64,000 nt of DNA, from contig NZ_BPLZ01000003.1 of assembly GCF_019656335.1 (NCBI RefSeq), positions 186,001 to 250,000 on the forward strand, given 5' to 3'. Positions 1-9,419 of the stretch are shown in pieces. The notes beneath the pieces are model-generated. The model made no database searches. It was not told the DNA's origin and saw only the letters and a list, made by a program, of their open reading frames with translations. This stretch comes from Pseudomonas sp. NCCP-436. GTDB lineage: Bacteria > Pseudomonadota > Gammaproteobacteria > Pseudomonadales > Pseudomonadaceae. A program made the translations under genes and the position numbers. The first letter of the stretch is position 1. The number at the start of each line of letters is the position of its first letter.

Positions 1-256
1 CGGGCAGATGCTGCGGCAGGAAAGCCACGCGCCGGGCAAAATCACGTGCGGAAAAGCGCTGCAAGGGCTGCCCATCGAGCTGCAGGACACCCTGTGTCGG
101 CTGCAGTTGACGCGCCAGCAGATTCATCAGAGTCGACTTGCCCGAGCCGTTGTGGCCGAGGATCACGGTGAAACGATCCCCCTCCAGGTGCAGCTCATCC
201 AGCGCCAGCGTTAGCCGCTCGCCACGGCGCACTTCGATATCACGCAACTTCAGCAT
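1..256 (-). CDS. Iron-siderophore-type ABC transporter ATP-binding protein (partial)
   Basis: The first 85 codons are visible; the rest lies beyond the left edge of the window. The protein opens MLKLRDIEVRRGERLTLALD, followed by the Walker A motif GHNGSGKST at about residues 32-40 and a Q-loop region (AFLPQ) near the cut end. This is the layout of FecE/FhuC-type ATPases that energise import of ferric siderophores or corrinoids from the periplasm. Its ATG lies inside the end of the upstream FhuF-like gene (overlap through 250-256), so the two are translationally coupled. The FhuF partner favours iron-siderophore as substrate, but substrate identity cannot be read from this fragment. Confidence 0.85.
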   Translation of the reverse strand, partial: MLKLRDIEVRRGERLTLALDELHLEGDRFTVILGHNGSGKSTLMNLLARQLQPTQGVLQLDGQPLQRFSARDFARRVAFLPQHLP

Positions 257-996
257 GCCTGAGCCAGCTCCTCACGCAGACGCACCAGACGCTCCTCACG
301 CCGCAGCTTTGGACAGGTGCTGCACATCTCACCGTCGCAACGACGGAAGTGCTGGCAACAGGCCTTACGCTCCAGAGACAGACAGTCGCGCCCGTCATCC
401 AGCCGGATCTCCAGCAGCTCACTGCTGCCACGCAGGCCCAGCGCATCCAGCCAGCGTGCCGCCAGCGCTCGTAGTCGCTGGTTGTCCAGCGTCCGCTGGC
501 GCTGCACCAGCAAAAGTGCTGCCAGCACATAATCGGCTGCCAGGCGCTGGGCCAACTTGCCGTGAATGTTCTGTACCTGGCAGAACTCGACATGCTGGCG
601 ACACAGCCAATCCTGCAGCCGACGGGCAGCCAGACTGACGGCCTGATCTTCCACAGCCGGCAGCGATAAAACCTCGGCAAGACAAAACCCCGATACCACG
701 CCGTCCTGAACTTCCTGACCAAGACTGGACAGACAAGGGACACGCCGCGCCAGATGTACTCCGAGCAACGTCAGGTAGATGGGTTGCCAGACCAGATAAG
801 TCCAGCTGCGCGCCGTCCAGTAATGCGGGCCGGCTTCCGGATGCGCCTGGCGCCAGTGTTGATAAAGCCCGGCAATACGCCCGGCATTGCCTTCGCGGCC
901 ACAGACCAGCAGCTCAGGCCCGGGGTGCCCCAACCGCCCCTGTAAACCGGGCAGGCTGCGGGAAAGGATATCGAGCAAATGATGGTGATCTTGCAT
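250..996 (-). CDS. FhuF-like siderophore-iron reductase (2Fe-2S)
   Basis: A 248-residue protein. The C-terminal part carries CCQHFRRCDGEMCSTCP, the C-C-x10-C-x2-C cluster-binding signature of the FhuF family, whose members reduce ferric iron inside imported hydroxamate or carboxylate siderophores in the cytoplasm so that the metal is released. I chose the ATG at 996 (MQDHHHLL); an in-frame TTG at 1014 would add six residues, and neither has a strong ribosome site. The gene overlaps the downstream ABC ATPase gene. A Fur-box-like sequence and a matching -35/-10 pair lie just upstream (1036-1076). The N-terminal two thirds are too divergent for me to name the substrate. Confidence 0.85.
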   Translation of the reverse strand: MQDHHHLLDILSRSLPGLQGRLGHPGPELLVCGREGNAGRIAGLYQHWRQAHPEAGPHYWTARSWTYLVWQPIYLTLLGVHLARRVPCLSSLGQEVQDGVVSGFCLAEVLSLPAVEDQAVSLAARRLQDWLCRQHVEFCQVQNIHGKLAQRLAADYVLAALLLVQRQRTLDNQRLRALAARWLDALGLRGSSELLEIRLDDGRDCLSLERKACCQHFRRCDGEMCSTCPKLRREERLVRLREELAQAC

Positions 997-1035
997 CGCG
1001 GTGAACCCGGACAACAGCGACTGTGCAGGGGGCGA

Positions 1036-1064
1036 ATTTAATCACCGATACGCATGTGCATCAA
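1036..1064 (-). promoter_or_regulatory. Predicted sigma-70 promoter of the FhuF-like gene
   Basis: Read on the minus strand, TTGATG (1059-1064) and TTAAAT (1036-1041) are separated by exactly 17 bp, about 40 bp before the chosen start codon. The -35 element lies inside the Fur-box-like sequence. Confidence 0.5.
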
Positions 1065-1076
1065 ATTATCATTAGC
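1058..1076 (-). promoter_or_regulatory. Fur-box-like operator
   Basis: On the minus strand this 19-mer contains TAATGATAAT, a perfect ten-base run of the classical Fur consensus (GATAATGATAATCATTATC), with about 12 of 19 positions matching overall. It overlaps the predicted -35 of the FhuF-like gene, the expected place for iron-dependent repression. The second half of the palindrome is poor. Confidence 0.55.
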
Positions 1077-1085
1077 CACTAAGAC

Positions 1086-2246
1086 TCAAGTGCTGTGCTG
1101 CCTACGCACCAGCAACGGGAACAATGCCGCCGTCAACAACAGGCCGCCAGCACCGACCCAGAACGGCATCGCCTGGCCGTAATGACTGACCAGCAGTCCG
1201 GCACCATAGGCCGAAGCCATATTGCCCAGACACTGAAAGATATTGATCTTGCTGAAATCTACAGCGTAGTGCTCTGGCGAACTGAGTTCGAACAGCAGTG
1301 CATCAAGCCGCACGGTAACCTGATACAGCGCCCAGCCGAACAGCACGCGGCCCAGCAGAATCAGCCATTGGTCAGCAAAGCCCTGGATAAAGGTGGCTAC
1401 TGCTCCCAGCAGCAAACCGGCAAGAATGCCGTCACGGGTATTGCCCTGCCTGCTCGCACTTCGTCCCCACCACAGCGCCGCTACAGCCACCGCGCCAGGC
1501 AGCGAGTAGACAAAGCCGGCGACCATTTCGCTATTCCAGTGCGCTACCTGCTGCCAGTAGACAGCGAAGAACGGCCGCGTGACATAACCGACGAAATAGA
1601 ACAGCAGCATTACCAGACACAGACGATAAATGGCTGGCAGGCTGCGCGTCTCGTTGCGGGCCGGCACCGCGTCCCCTGTGGATTGCTCGCCCGGCGCTGG
1701 TAAATAGCCTCGAACCAGGTGCATACAGATGGCCATCTGGATGAAATCACCGGCCGCCATTACCAGAAACACATCCCCGATATTCATGACCTGCAAAATC
1801 AGACCACCCAGCGCGGCGCCGAGGATTGCGCCGAAGTGCACCACCACCGACAGCGTGCCGATGGTCTGGGTGTGATCATCCTGTTGTTGCAGACTCATCA
1901 CATAGGGATACATCAGCAGGTAACTGCCTTTGAACACCACCATCAGCAGCGACACGCTCCAGAACAGTGGCAGCGAGTCAATGAAATAGCAGGCCGCAGT
2001 CAGGCTGCCAGCCATCAACTGCGCACTGATCAGAATACGTACAGGATGCACACGCCTGGCCAGGCGTGCCCATAGCGGAAAAACCGCCATCACCACAAGG
2101 CTGACTACCGCCAGATAAAGACCAACGTGCTGCTCCGGCGGATTGTCGAAGCGCTCGGCGAAGTACTGCGGATAGAACGGGATGATCAGGTTATCGGTAA
2201 TCACCGCCAGAGCGGTCATCATGATCAGACAGGTACGCAGCGTCAT
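1086..2246 (-). CDS. Major facilitator superfamily transporter, probable siderophore-related
   Basis: About 386 residues with the hydrophobic pattern of a 12-helix MFS protein. Charged loop ARLARRVHPVR after the second helix occupies the place of the family's loop 2-3 motif. It lies upstream of a FhuF-type reductase and an ABC ATPase on the same strand, so a role in siderophore export or uptake is a reasonable inference but is not shown by any substrate motif. The start is uncertain: ATG at 2246 (MTLRTCLIMM) begins directly at the first helix, while an ATG at 2282 would add 12 residues unlike a signal; neither has a clear ribosome site. Confidence 0.75.
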   Translation of the reverse strand: MTLRTCLIMMTALAVITDNLIIPFYPQYFAERFDNPPEQHVGLYLAVVSLVVMAVFPLWARLARRVHPVRILISAQLMAGSLTAACYFIDSLPLFWSVSLLMVVFKGSYLLMYPYVMSLQQQDDHTQTIGTLSVVVHFGAILGAALGGLILQVMNIGDVFLVMAAGDFIQMAICMHLVRGYLPAPGEQSTGDAVPARNETRSLPAIYRLCLVMLLFYFVGYVTRPFFAVYWQQVAHWNSEMVAGFVYSLPGAVAVAALWWGRSASRQGNTRDGILAGLLLGAVATFIQGFADQWLILLGRVLFGWALYQVTVRLDALLFELSSPEHYAVDFSKINIFQCLGNMASAYGAGLLVSHYGQAMPFWVGAGGLLLTAALFPLLVRRQHST

Positions 2247-2390
2247 CGGCAACAGTCGGGCATGGCAGCATGGGGCGCGCATGATGACATCTACTGCCAG
2301 CTAAAGGCCAATACGGACGAGAATCAGAAAGGCTAACCACCGACATGCCATGCAGCGACTGACAGGCGGTTAGTGATAAGCTCGCGCACC

Positions 2391-3188
2391 ATGAAAACGC
2401 CAAACTCCCGTCCCGTAGTGCTCTGCATGTCCGGCCACGACCCCAGTGGCGGCGCCGGCCTGCAAGCCGATATCGAAGCCCTGCTGGCCCAAGGCTGTCA
2501 CGCTGCCCCGACTGTGACCGCCCTGACCGTGCAGGATACCGTCGACGTTTCCGACTTCCGCGTGCTCGACCGCGACTGGGTACTGGCCCAGGCCCGGGCC
2601 GTGATCGCCGATGTGCCCATAGCTGCCGTCAAGCTGGGCATGCTCGGCTCGGTGGAGATGGTCGATACCGTGCTTGAAGTGATGAGCCTGTTGCCGGGCG
2701 TACCGCTGGTCTGTGACCCGGTACTGCGTGCCGGCGGCGGCGGCGCGCTGGGCAAGGACGAAGTAGGCTATGCCCTGCGCGAGCGGCTGTTCGCCGTCTC
2801 CAGCATCGCCACGCCCAACCTGCCGGAGGCGCGCATCCTTGCCGAACTCCCCGATGGCACGGCCGACGAATGTGCCGCAAAACTGCTGCCCTACATTGAA
2901 AACCTGCTGATTACCGGCGGTCATGGCGACGAAGCCGAAGTACACAACCGCCTCTACTGCCGCGACGGCAGTCGTCACGATTTCACCTGCCCGCGCCTGC
3001 CCGGCAGCTACCACGGCTCCGGCTGTACCCTGGCCAGCACCCTGGCCGGCCGGCTGGCACTGGGCGAGGAACTGGTCAGCGCCGTACGCACCGCGCTCGA
3101 TTACACCTGGCGCACCCTGCGTGACGCCGAAAGCCCGGGCCACGGCCAGTACATCCCGCGCCGCCTGCCCCTGGACTTTTGCCCATGA
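2391..3188 (+). CDS. thiD: Hydroxymethylpyrimidine/phosphomethylpyrimidine kinase
   Basis: 265 residues. The start [19 protein letters not shown] is the ribokinase-fold substrate-binding signature of ThiD, which phosphorylates HMP and HMP-P on the way to thiamine diphosphate. [18 protein letters not shown] near the C terminus holds the anion hole and catalytic cysteine region (GSGC) of the family. The ATG at 2391 is preferred over an upstream in-frame GTG at 2373. The stop overlaps the thiE start (ATGA), so the two are coupled. Confidence 0.95.
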   Translation: MKTPNSRPVVLCMSGHDPSGGAGLQADIEALLAQGCHAAPTVTALTVQDTVDVSDFRVLDRDWVLAQARAVIADVPIAAVKLGMLGSVEMVDTVLEVMSLLPGVPLVCDPVLRAGGGGALGKDEVGYALRERLFAVSSIATPNLPEARILAELPDGTADECAAKLLPYIENLLITGGHGDEAEVHNRLYCRDGSRHDFTCPRLPGSYHGSGCTLASTLAGRLALGEELVSAVRTALDYTWRTLRDAESPGHGQYIPRRLPLDFCP

Positions 3189-3808
3189 CACTGCGCGGCC
3201 TCTACGCCATCACCGACACACCGCTGCTAGCTGATAGCAAACTGCTGCCCTATGCAGAAGCGGCGCTGCGTGGCGGTGCACGTCTGTTGCAGTACCGTGA
3301 CAAGTCAGGCGATGCCAGGCGCCGTTTCGATGAAGCGCAGGCGCTGGTCGAACTCTGCCAGTGCCACGGCGCCACATTGATCATCAATGACGACCTGGAG
3401 CTGGCCGCCCGCCTGAACGTCGGCCTGCATCTGGGCCAGACGGACGGCTCACTGGCCGCAGCCCGCGCCCGCCTTGGTGCAAACGCCGTGATCGGCGGCA
3501 CCTGCCACGCGCAACTGGAGCTGGCCGAACGTGCGGTCGCCGATGGTGCCAGCTATATCGCCTTCGGCCGCTTCTTCAACTCCCAAACCAAACCCGGCGC
3601 GCCGGCGGCTACCGTGGAGTTGCTGGATCAGGCCCGCGAGCGCTTCGCCCAGCCCATCGTCGCCATCGGCGGCGTAACCCTGGACACCGCCCCCGGTCTG
3701 ATCGCCCGCGGCGCCAGCATGGTCGCCGTGATCCACGCCCTGTTCGCTGCGGACTCCGCCCTCGAGGTGGAAGACCGCGCCCGCGCCTTCACGGCGCTGT
3801 TCGATTGA
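3185..3808 (+). CDS. thiE: Thiamine phosphate synthase
   Basis: 207 residues, a TIM-barrel enzyme joining HMP-PP and thiazole phosphate to form thiamine monophosphate. Visible motifs are RLLQYRDKS for the pyrophosphate site, HLGQTDG, the GGTCH stretch, [10 protein letters not shown], and the phosphate-binding IGGVTLDT near the end. The start at 3185 overlaps the thiD stop. The sequence runs on toward hemL 23 bp later, the thiD-thiE-hemL order common in pseudomonads. Confidence 0.95.
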   Translation: MTLRGLYAITDTPLLADSKLLPYAEAALRGGARLLQYRDKSGDARRRFDEAQALVELCQCHGATLIINDDLELAARLNVGLHLGQTDGSLAAARARLGANAVIGGTCHAQLELAERAVADGASYIAFGRFFNSQTKPGAPAATVELLDQARERFAQPIVAIGGVTLDTAPGLIARGASMVAVIHALFAADSALEVEDRARAFTALFD

Positions 3809-3831
3809 TCCCGTTTCAGAGAGAACCTGCC

Positions 3832-5121
3832 ATGTCCCGCTCCGAAATCCTCTTTGCCAACGCCCAGAAGCACATCCCAGGCGGCGTCAACTCGCCGGTA
3901 CGCGCCTTCCGCAGCGTCGGCGGCACCCCGCTGTTTTTCAAACACGCCGAAGGCGCCTATGTGATCGACGAGGACAACAAGCGCTACGTCGACTATGTCG
4001 GTTCCTGGGGCCCGATGATTCTCGGCCACAGCCATCCGGACGTGCTCGATGCGGTGCGCAAGCAGCTGGAACACGGCCTGTCCTACGGCGCGCCGACCGC
4101 CCTGGAAGTGGAGATGGCCGAACTGGTGTGCTCCATCGTGCCGTCCATGGAGCTGGTGCGCATGGTCAGTTCCGGCACCGAGGCGACCATGAGCGCCATT
4201 CGCCTGGCCCGCGGCTACACCGGCCGCGACAGCATCATCAAGTTCGAGGGCTGCTACCACGGCCACTCCGACAGCCTGCTGGTCAAGGCCGGCTCCGGCG
4301 CTCTGACCCAAGGTGTACCGAATTCCGCAGGTGTGCCGGCGGCCTTCGCCAAGCACACCCTGACCCTGCCGTTCAACGACATCGACGCCGTGGCCGAGTG
4401 CCTGGCGCAGGTCGGCCAGGAAGTCGCCTGCATCATCGTCGAGCCGGTGGCCGGCAACATGAACTGCGTACCGCCGGCGCCCGGCTTTCTCCAGGGCCTG
4501 CGCGAGCAGTGCGACAAGCACGGTGTGGTGCTGATCTTCGACGAGGTGATGACCGGCTTCCGCGTGGCCCTCGGCGGTGCACAGGCGCACTACGGTGTGA
4601 CCCCGGATCTGACCACCTTCGGCAAGATCATTGGCGGCGGTATGCCGGTGGGCTGCTTCGGCGGCAAGCGCGAGATCATGGAGAAGATCGCCCCGCTCGG
4701 CCCGGTCTACCAGGCAGGCACCCTGTCGGGCAACCCACTGGCCATGGCAGCCGGCCTGACCACCCTCAAGCTGATCAGCCGTCCGGGCTTCCATAGCGAG
4801 CTGACCAACTACACCACGCGCATGCTCAAGGGGCTGCAACAGCGTGCCGATGCCGCCGGCATTCCCTTCGTCACTACTCAGGCCGGCGGCATGTTTGGCC
4901 TGTATTTCAGCTCGGCCTCCGACATCGTCACCTTCTCTGATGTCATGGCCAGCGATACTGTACGCTTCAACCGCTTCTTCCATCTGATGCTCGAAGGCGG
5001 CGTGTACCTGGCACCGAGTGCCTACGAAGCAGGGTTCACCTCCATCGCCCACGGCGATGCCGAGCTGCAGATCACCCTGGACGCCGCCGAGCAAGCCTTT
5101 GCCGAGCTGAAAAAAGGCTGA
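3832..5121 (+). CDS. hemL: Glutamate-1-semialdehyde 2,1-aminomutase
   Basis: 429 residues. This PLP enzyme of the C5 haem pathway turns glutamate-1-semialdehyde into 5-aminolevulinate. [18 protein letters not shown] opens the protein, [15 protein letters not shown] and [10 protein letters not shown] form the cofactor pocket, [10 protein letters not shown] carries the PLP aspartate, and [14 protein letters not shown] has the Schiff-base lysine. ATG at 3832 follows a purine-rich AGAGAGAA ribosome site; an in-frame TTG at 3805 is less likely. Two strong hairpins follow the stop. Confidence 0.97.
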   Translation: MSRSEILFANAQKHIPGGVNSPVRAFRSVGGTPLFFKHAEGAYVIDEDNKRYVDYVGSWGPMILGHSHPDVLDAVRKQLEHGLSYGAPTALEVEMAELVCSIVPSMELVRMVSSGTEATMSAIRLARGYTGRDSIIKFEGCYHGHSDSLLVKAGSGALTQGVPNSAGVPAAFAKHTLTLPFNDIDAVAECLAQVGQEVACIIVEPVAGNMNCVPPAPGFLQGLREQCDKHGVVLIFDEVMTGFRVALGGAQAHYGVTPDLTTFGKIIGGGMPVGCFGGKREIMEKIAPLGPVYQAGTLSGNPLAMAAGLTTLKLISRPGFHSELTNYTTRMLKGLQQRADAAGIPFVTTQAGGMFGLYFSSASDIVTFSDVMASDTVRFNRFFHLMLEGGVYLAPSAYEAGFTSIAHGDAELQITLDAAEQAFAELKKG

Positions 5122-5130
5122 TCGCCCTCC

Positions 5131-5190
5131 TCCGGCAGCCTGCCTGCCGGAACTCCGGATACGTCCTGCCGGTCATCGCCGGCAGGACGT
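5131..5190 (+). terminator. Tandem hairpins after hemL
   Basis: Two perfect inverted repeats: an 8-bp stem at 5131-5138/5144-5151 (loop of 5) and a 12-bp stem at 5161-5172/5179-5190 (loop TCATCG). Neither is followed by a T-run, so they may protect the 3' end or terminate weakly rather than act as a classical intrinsic terminator. Confidence 0.5.
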
Positions 5191-5223
5191 TCAGCCTGCA
5201 GTCAGTTGGGCCGGGCAAAGGCT

Positions 5224-5253
5224 TTGTAACTGGATACCGGTTTACCTCATAAT
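5224..5253 (+). promoter_or_regulatory. Predicted sigma-70 promoter of the Sel1-repeat gene
   Basis: TTGTAA (5224-5229) and CATAAT (5248-5253) are 18 bp apart, about 70 bp before the ATG at 5325, and downstream of the hemL hairpins. Confidence 0.45.
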
Positions 5254-5324
5254 GCCGGGGCCGGCACACTTTCAGGCCGGCTGCGCCCGTTATCCGCCCG
5301 ACCTGCTGAGGCACCGCCATCCCG

Positions 5325-5873
5325 ATGAACCGCACCGGCCGTAGCCTGTCCCTGGGCTGCCTGCTGCTCTTCCTCCCGCTGCTTGCAGACGCAGGCGGCA
5401 ATTCCCTGCTGATTCCGGCCTCCGGCAGTTGCGCACTCAACGCCCAGCCGGAAGAAATGCCCGATGCGCTCGCCCGCTGTCAGGAAATGGCCCACGGCGG
5501 CAACCTGCAGGCTGCCTTCGAACTGGGTGAGTACTACTACGACGGCAAGCGTATCCCGCGCGACCTCAAGCAGGCCCTGACCTGGTTCGAACGCGCTTCT
5601 CTGCAAGGCCATGCCGGGGCTCAGTTGCGCTTGGGCACCATGTTCTTTCGCGGCGAAGGCGTGCCGGCCAATAACGTGCAGGCCTACATCATTCTGAAGA
5701 TGGCCTCGGTCAATGGCTCCGACGAGGCCATGGACAGCGCCGACCTGGTTTCAGCGCAGATGCGGCGCGACGAGCTTGAAATTGCCAGTCAGGTACTCGG
5801 CCAGATCTTCCGCAGCTACCTGCTGGAACTGCAGACCGCCGAGGGCCGCTCTCCATTCTCGCCGCTACCCTGA
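5325..5873 (+). CDS. Exported Sel1/TPR-repeat protein
   Basis: 182 residues. A signal peptide is visible (SLGCLLLFLPLLADA, cleavage likely near residue 24), followed by two Sel1-type helical repeats: NLQAAFELGEYYYDGKRIP and GHAGAQLRLGTMFFRGEGVP, each with the alanine/glycine spacing of the SLR family. Sel1 proteins act as periplasmic scaffolds for protein contacts; no catalytic motif is present and the partner is unknown. It sits between hemL and miaB in its own transcription unit. Confidence 0.8.
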   Translation: MNRTGRSLSLGCLLLFLPLLADAGGNSLLIPASGSCALNAQPEEMPDALARCQEMAHGGNLQAAFELGEYYYDGKRIPRDLKQALTWFERASLQGHAGAQLRLGTMFFRGEGVPANNVQAYIILKMASVNGSDEAMDSADLVSAQMRRDELEIASQVLGQIFRSYLLELQTAEGRSPFSPLP

Positions 5874-5924
5874 CGCCGAGCCGACGGATAGCCCGCCCGG
5901 CTTGCGGTGAGCTTGCGCAGCAGC

Positions 5925-6248
5925 CTACTTCTCTGGCATTGGCATGGGAAACGGCATCACATTGCCGCCGCCCTTGGCCTCGCTGATCTTGGCCGTGCCC
6001 AGGCGCTCCACCTCGTCGATACGAATGATCGAGTGCATCGGCACAAAGCTGCGCACTACGCCTTCGAACTGTGCCTTGAGCTTTTCCTCGCTGGGGTCGA
6101 CCACCAGTTGATTGCGCTCGCCGAAGACGAACTCCTCCACCTCCAGGAACCCCCACAGATCGCTCTGGAAGATCTGCCGGGCGTACATTTCGTACACCTG
6201 CCCCTGGTTAAGAAAAATCACCTTGTAGATGGGATCACGCTTGCTCAT
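5925..6248 (-). CDS. DUF1820 family protein
   Basis: 107 residues starting [20 protein letters not shown], which I recognise as the small DUF1820 family found beside miaB in pseudomonads. It is predicted cytoplasmic with no signal or membrane segment; the C terminus is proline/methionine-rich ([10 protein letters not shown]). Function unknown. The true start is the ATG at 6248; the frame stays open to 6389 but that extension looks non-coding. It is transcribed divergently from miaB. Confidence 0.85.
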   Translation of the reverse strand: MSKRDPIYKVIFLNQGQVYEMYARQIFQSDLWGFLEVEEFVFGERNQLVVDPSEEKLKAQFEGVVRSFVPMHSIIRIDEVERLGTAKISEAKGGGNVMPFPMPMPEK

Positions 6249-6373
6249 GGATTCTCGAAGCCAGGAAAAACGGGGCGCGGAGCATACCACAGCAGCACCT
6301 GAAGCGGCTGCATCCGGTACGCCTGGCAAGCTATTTCCAAGCGCCGACAGTAGCATCCTCCTGGGCAGCCCCC

Positions 6374-6379
6374 TATAAT
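6374..6379 (+). promoter_or_regulatory. -10 element upstream of miaB
   Basis: Perfect TATAAT 34 bp before the miaB ATG. I could not find a convincing -35 at the right distance. Confidence 0.4.
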
Positions 6380-6412
6380 GCGCGGTCATTTTTTAACCAC
6401 CCAGACACTGCC

Positions 6413-7756
6413 ATGACCAAGAAGCTCTATATCGAAACCCACGGTTGCCAGATGAACGAGTACGACAGCTCGCGCATGGTGGATCTGCTGGGCGAGCATC
6501 AGGCCCTGGAAGTCACCGCCAATCCTGAAGAAGCCGACGTGATCCTGCTCAACACCTGCTCGATCCGCGAAAAGGCACAGGAAAAGGTCTTTTCCCAGCT
6601 CGGCCGCTGGCGTGAACTGAAGCATGCCAAGCCGGATCTGGTGATTGGCGTCGGCGGTTGCGTGGCCAGTCAGGAAGGCGCGGCGATCCGCGACCGTGCG
6701 CCCTATGTCGACGTGGTGTTTGGCCCCCAGACCCTGCACCGCCTGCCGGAGATGATCGACGCCGCACGGGCAACCAAGACCGCCCAGGTGGATATCAGCT
6801 TCCCCGAGATCGAGAAGTTCGACCGACTGCCCGAGCCGCGCGTCGACGGTCCCAGCGCCTTCGTCTCGGTCATGGAAGGCTGCAGCAAGTACTGCACCTT
6901 CTGCGTGGTGCCCTACACCCGCGGCGAGGAAGTCAGCCGCCCGCTGGTCGACGTACTGATGGAGATCAGCGCACTAACCGAAAAGGGCGTGAAGGAAATC
7001 ACCCTGCTCGGGCAGAACGTCAACGGCTATCGCGGTGAAACCCCGGACGGTCGCATCGCCGACTTCGCCGAACTGCTGCATGCCGTGGCCGCCCTTGATG
7101 GCGTCGAGCGCATCCGCTACACCACCAGCCACCCGCTGGAGTTCTCCGATGCCATCATCGCCGCCCATGCCGAAATCCCGCAACTGGTCAAATACCTGCA
7201 TCTGCCGGTGCAGTCCGGCTCCGACCGCATCCTAGCGGCCATGAAGCGCAACCACACGGCGCTGGAGTACAAGTCGCGCATTCGCAAGCTGCGCGCCGCC
7301 GTGCCCGAGATTCTGATCAGCTCGGACTTCATCGTCGGCTTCCCCGGTGAAACCGAGAAGGACTTCGAGCAAACCATGAAGCTGATCGAAGACGTCGGTT
7401 TCGACTTCTCCTTTTCCTTCATCTACAGCGCCCGTCCCGGTACCCCGGCGGCCGACCTGCCGGACGACACCCCGGAAGCGGTGAAGAAACAGCGCCTGCA
7501 AATCCTCCAGGCACGCATCAACCAGAACGGCTTCGAGAACAGCCGGCGAATGGTAGGAACTGTCCAGCGCATCCTGGTCAGCGACTACTCGAAGAAGGAT
7601 CCGGGGATGCTGCAGGGACGCACCGAGCACAACCGCATCGTCAACTTCCGCTCGGACAACCCGCGACTAATCGGCCAGTTCGTCGACGTGCACATCGACG
7701 AAGCCCTGCCCCATTCGCTGCGCGGCACCCTGCTGGAGTCGGCAACCCGGCACTGA
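6413..7756 (+). CDS. miaB: tRNA-2-methylthio-N6-dimethylallyladenosine synthase
   Basis: 447 residues. Radical-SAM methylthiotransferase that adds the methylthio group to i6A37 of tRNAs reading UNN codons. The N-terminal domain has the three auxiliary-cluster cysteines ([26 protein letters not shown]), the radical-SAM core has [15 protein letters not shown] (C-x3-C-x2-C), and a TRAM domain closes the protein. Full length. A perfect TATAAT (6374-6379) lies 34 bp before the ATG. Confidence 0.98.
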   Translation: MTKKLYIETHGCQMNEYDSSRMVDLLGEHQALEVTANPEEADVILLNTCSIREKAQEKVFSQLGRWRELKHAKPDLVIGVGGCVASQEGAAIRDRAPYVDVVFGPQTLHRLPEMIDAARATKTAQVDISFPEIEKFDRLPEPRVDGPSAFVSVMEGCSKYCTFCVVPYTRGEEVSRPLVDVLMEISALTEKGVKEITLLGQNVNGYRGETPDGRIADFAELLHAVAALDGVERIRYTTSHPLEFSDAIIAAHAEIPQLVKYLHLPVQSGSDRILAAMKRNHTALEYKSRIRKLRAAVPEILISSDFIVGFPGETEKDFEQTMKLIEDVGFDFSFSFIYSARPGTPAADLPDDTPEAVKKQRLQILQARINQNGFENSRRMVGTVQRILVSDYSKKDPGMLQGRTEHNRIVNFRSDNPRLIGQFVDVHIDEALPHSLRGTLLESATRH

Positions 7757-7812
7757 GCAGCCTCGACCAAAGCCTGAGCCGCCTATGCTTTCACAGGTAG
7801 GCGGACAGCGTT

Positions 7813-8850
7813 ATGCTTGCCCTTCATTCCCCAGCCGATTGGCCACTCACACACACCTTGAACACATCCCTAGAACCCCATCGCTTCACCCTTGAGCCCT
7901 TCGAGGCCCAACGTTTCGCCAACCTCTGCGGCCAGTTCGACGAGCACCTGCGCCTGATTGAAGAGCGTCTCGGTCTGGAGATCCGCAACCGTGGCAACCA
8001 GTTCGAACTGCTTGGCGACAACGCCAAGGCCCGCGCCGCCGAGCAACTGCTGCGCAAGCTCTATCGCGAGACCAAAGGCAGCGAGCTGTCGCCGGATCTG
8101 GTGCATCTGTATTTGCAGGAATCCGGCATTGAGGAGCTGGTCAACCCGAGCAATCTGCCTCAGGTCAGCCTGCGCACACGCAAAGGCGTGATCAAGCCGC
8201 GCGGCGCCAACCAGCAACGCTACGTCAAGGCGATCCTCGACAACGACATCAACTTCGGCATCGGCCCGGCCGGCACCGGCAAGACCTACCTGGCGGTGGC
8301 CTGCGCGGTGGATGCCCTCGAGCGCGAACAGGTGCGACGCATTCTGCTGGTGCGCCCGGCGGTGGAAGCGGGTGAAAAGCTGGGCTTTTTGCCTGGCGAT
8401 CTGGCACAGAAGATCGACCCCTACCTGCGCCCGCTGTATGACGCGCTCTACGAGATGCTCGGCTTCGACCACGTAGCCAAGCTGATCGAGAAGCAGGTGA
8501 TCGAGGTGGCTCCGCTGGCCTACATGCGTGGCCGGACTCTGAACAACAGCTTCATCATCCTCGACGAGAGTCAGAACACCACCGTCGAGCAGATGAAGAT
8601 GTTCCTGACCCGCATCGGCTTCGGCTCCACTGCCGTGATCACCGGCGACATTACCCAGGTCGACCTGCCGCGCGGCACCAGAAGTGGCCTGGCCCATGTC
8701 ATCGAAGTACTGCGCGAGGTGCCTGGCATCAGCTTCACCCACTTCAAGCCCAAGGACGTGGTACGTCACCCGCTGGTACAGCGCATCGTCGAGGCCTACG
8801 AACGCCACGACGGCCAGCAGCAGAATAGCAGCGGGAACGACCATGCTTGA
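7813..8850 (+). CDS. PhoH-like ATPase (PhoL/YbeZ family)
   Basis: 345 residues. A PhoH-type P-loop ATPase: [20 protein letters not shown] is the Walker A helix, [12 protein letters not shown] is Walker B, and an N-terminal KH-like segment precedes them. The family is linked to RNA turnover and is nearly always followed by ybeY, as here. The start is ambiguous: ATG at 7813 has a purine-rich stretch upstream, while a TTG at 7858 gives an N terminus ([10 protein letters not shown]) closer in my memory to pseudomonad homologues. The stop overlaps the ybeY start region. Confidence 0.92.
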   Translation: MLALHSPADWPLTHTLNTSLEPHRFTLEPFEAQRFANLCGQFDEHLRLIEERLGLEIRNRGNQFELLGDNAKARAAEQLLRKLYRETKGSELSPDLVHLYLQESGIEELVNPSNLPQVSLRTRKGVIKPRGANQQRYVKAILDNDINFGIGPAGTGKTYLAVACAVDALEREQVRRILLVRPAVEAGEKLGFLPGDLAQKIDPYLRPLYDALYEMLGFDHVAKLIEKQVIEVAPLAYMRGRTLNNSFIILDESQNTTVEQMKMFLTRIGFGSTAVITGDITQVDLPRGTRSGLAHVIEVLREVPGISFTHFKPKDVVRHPLVQRIVEAYERHDGQQQNSSGNDHA

Positions 8851-9298
8851 GCTGGATCTGCAACTGGCCAGCAGCGGCCGCCATCCTGACGAATCTCAGT
8901 TCAGACTCTGGTGCGAACTGGCGCTGCGCCAGCGCCAGGGCGACTCCGAACTGACCATCCGCCTGGTCGACGAGGGCGAAGGCCGCGAACTGAACAGCAC
9001 CTGGCGACATAGGGACTACGCCACCAACGTCCTTTCCTTCCCGGCCGACGTGCCGGAGGGAATCCTCGACATCCCGTTACTCGGCGACCTGGTGATCTGC
9101 GTGCCGGTGGTCGAGCGAGAGGCCGCCGAACAGGGCAAGACACTGGAGGCGCACTGGGCGCACCTGGTCATCCATGGCTGCCTGCACCTGCTTGGCTACG
9201 ACCATATCGAGGAAGAGGAAGCCCTTGAAATGGAAGCCCTTGAACGCCATTTACTGGCTGAACTGGGCCACCCGGACCCCTATGCCGACGAACACTGA
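8843..9298 (+). CDS. ybeY: Endoribonuclease YbeY (rRNA maturation)
   Basis: 151 residues. The metal-binding motif [11 protein letters not shown] (H-x3-H-x5-H) near residue 110 defines this zinc-dependent RNase needed for 16S 3'-end processing and ribosome quality control. The [11 protein letters not shown] segment is also typical. ATG at 8843 overlaps the phoH stop, fitting the conserved phoH-ybeY-corC-lnt order. Confidence 0.96.
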   Translation: MLELDLQLASSGRHPDESQFRLWCELALRQRQGDSELTIRLVDEGEGRELNSTWRHRDYATNVLSFPADVPEGILDIPLLGDLVICVPVVEREAAEQGKTLEAHWAHLVIHGCLHLLGYDHIEEEEALEMEALERHLLAELGHPDPYADEH

Positions 9299-9419
9299 CA
9301 GGTCGCGGGCAGCAGCGCCTGCAGCCACAGGTTACAACTTCACGATCGCCGCCGACGCGGCATTCTCCCAATGGGTTGCCCGCAACCTTCTCCTGACAAG
9401 GAACCCCGAGTAAAACGCC

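Noticed and set aside
3628..5094. 488-codon open frame opposite hemL
   Set aside because: Shadow of hemL with Gly/His/Ala-rich composition and no recognised motif.
7779..7804. 7-bp inverted repeat between miaB and phoH
   Set aside because: Short stem, long loop and no T-run; too weak to call a terminator.
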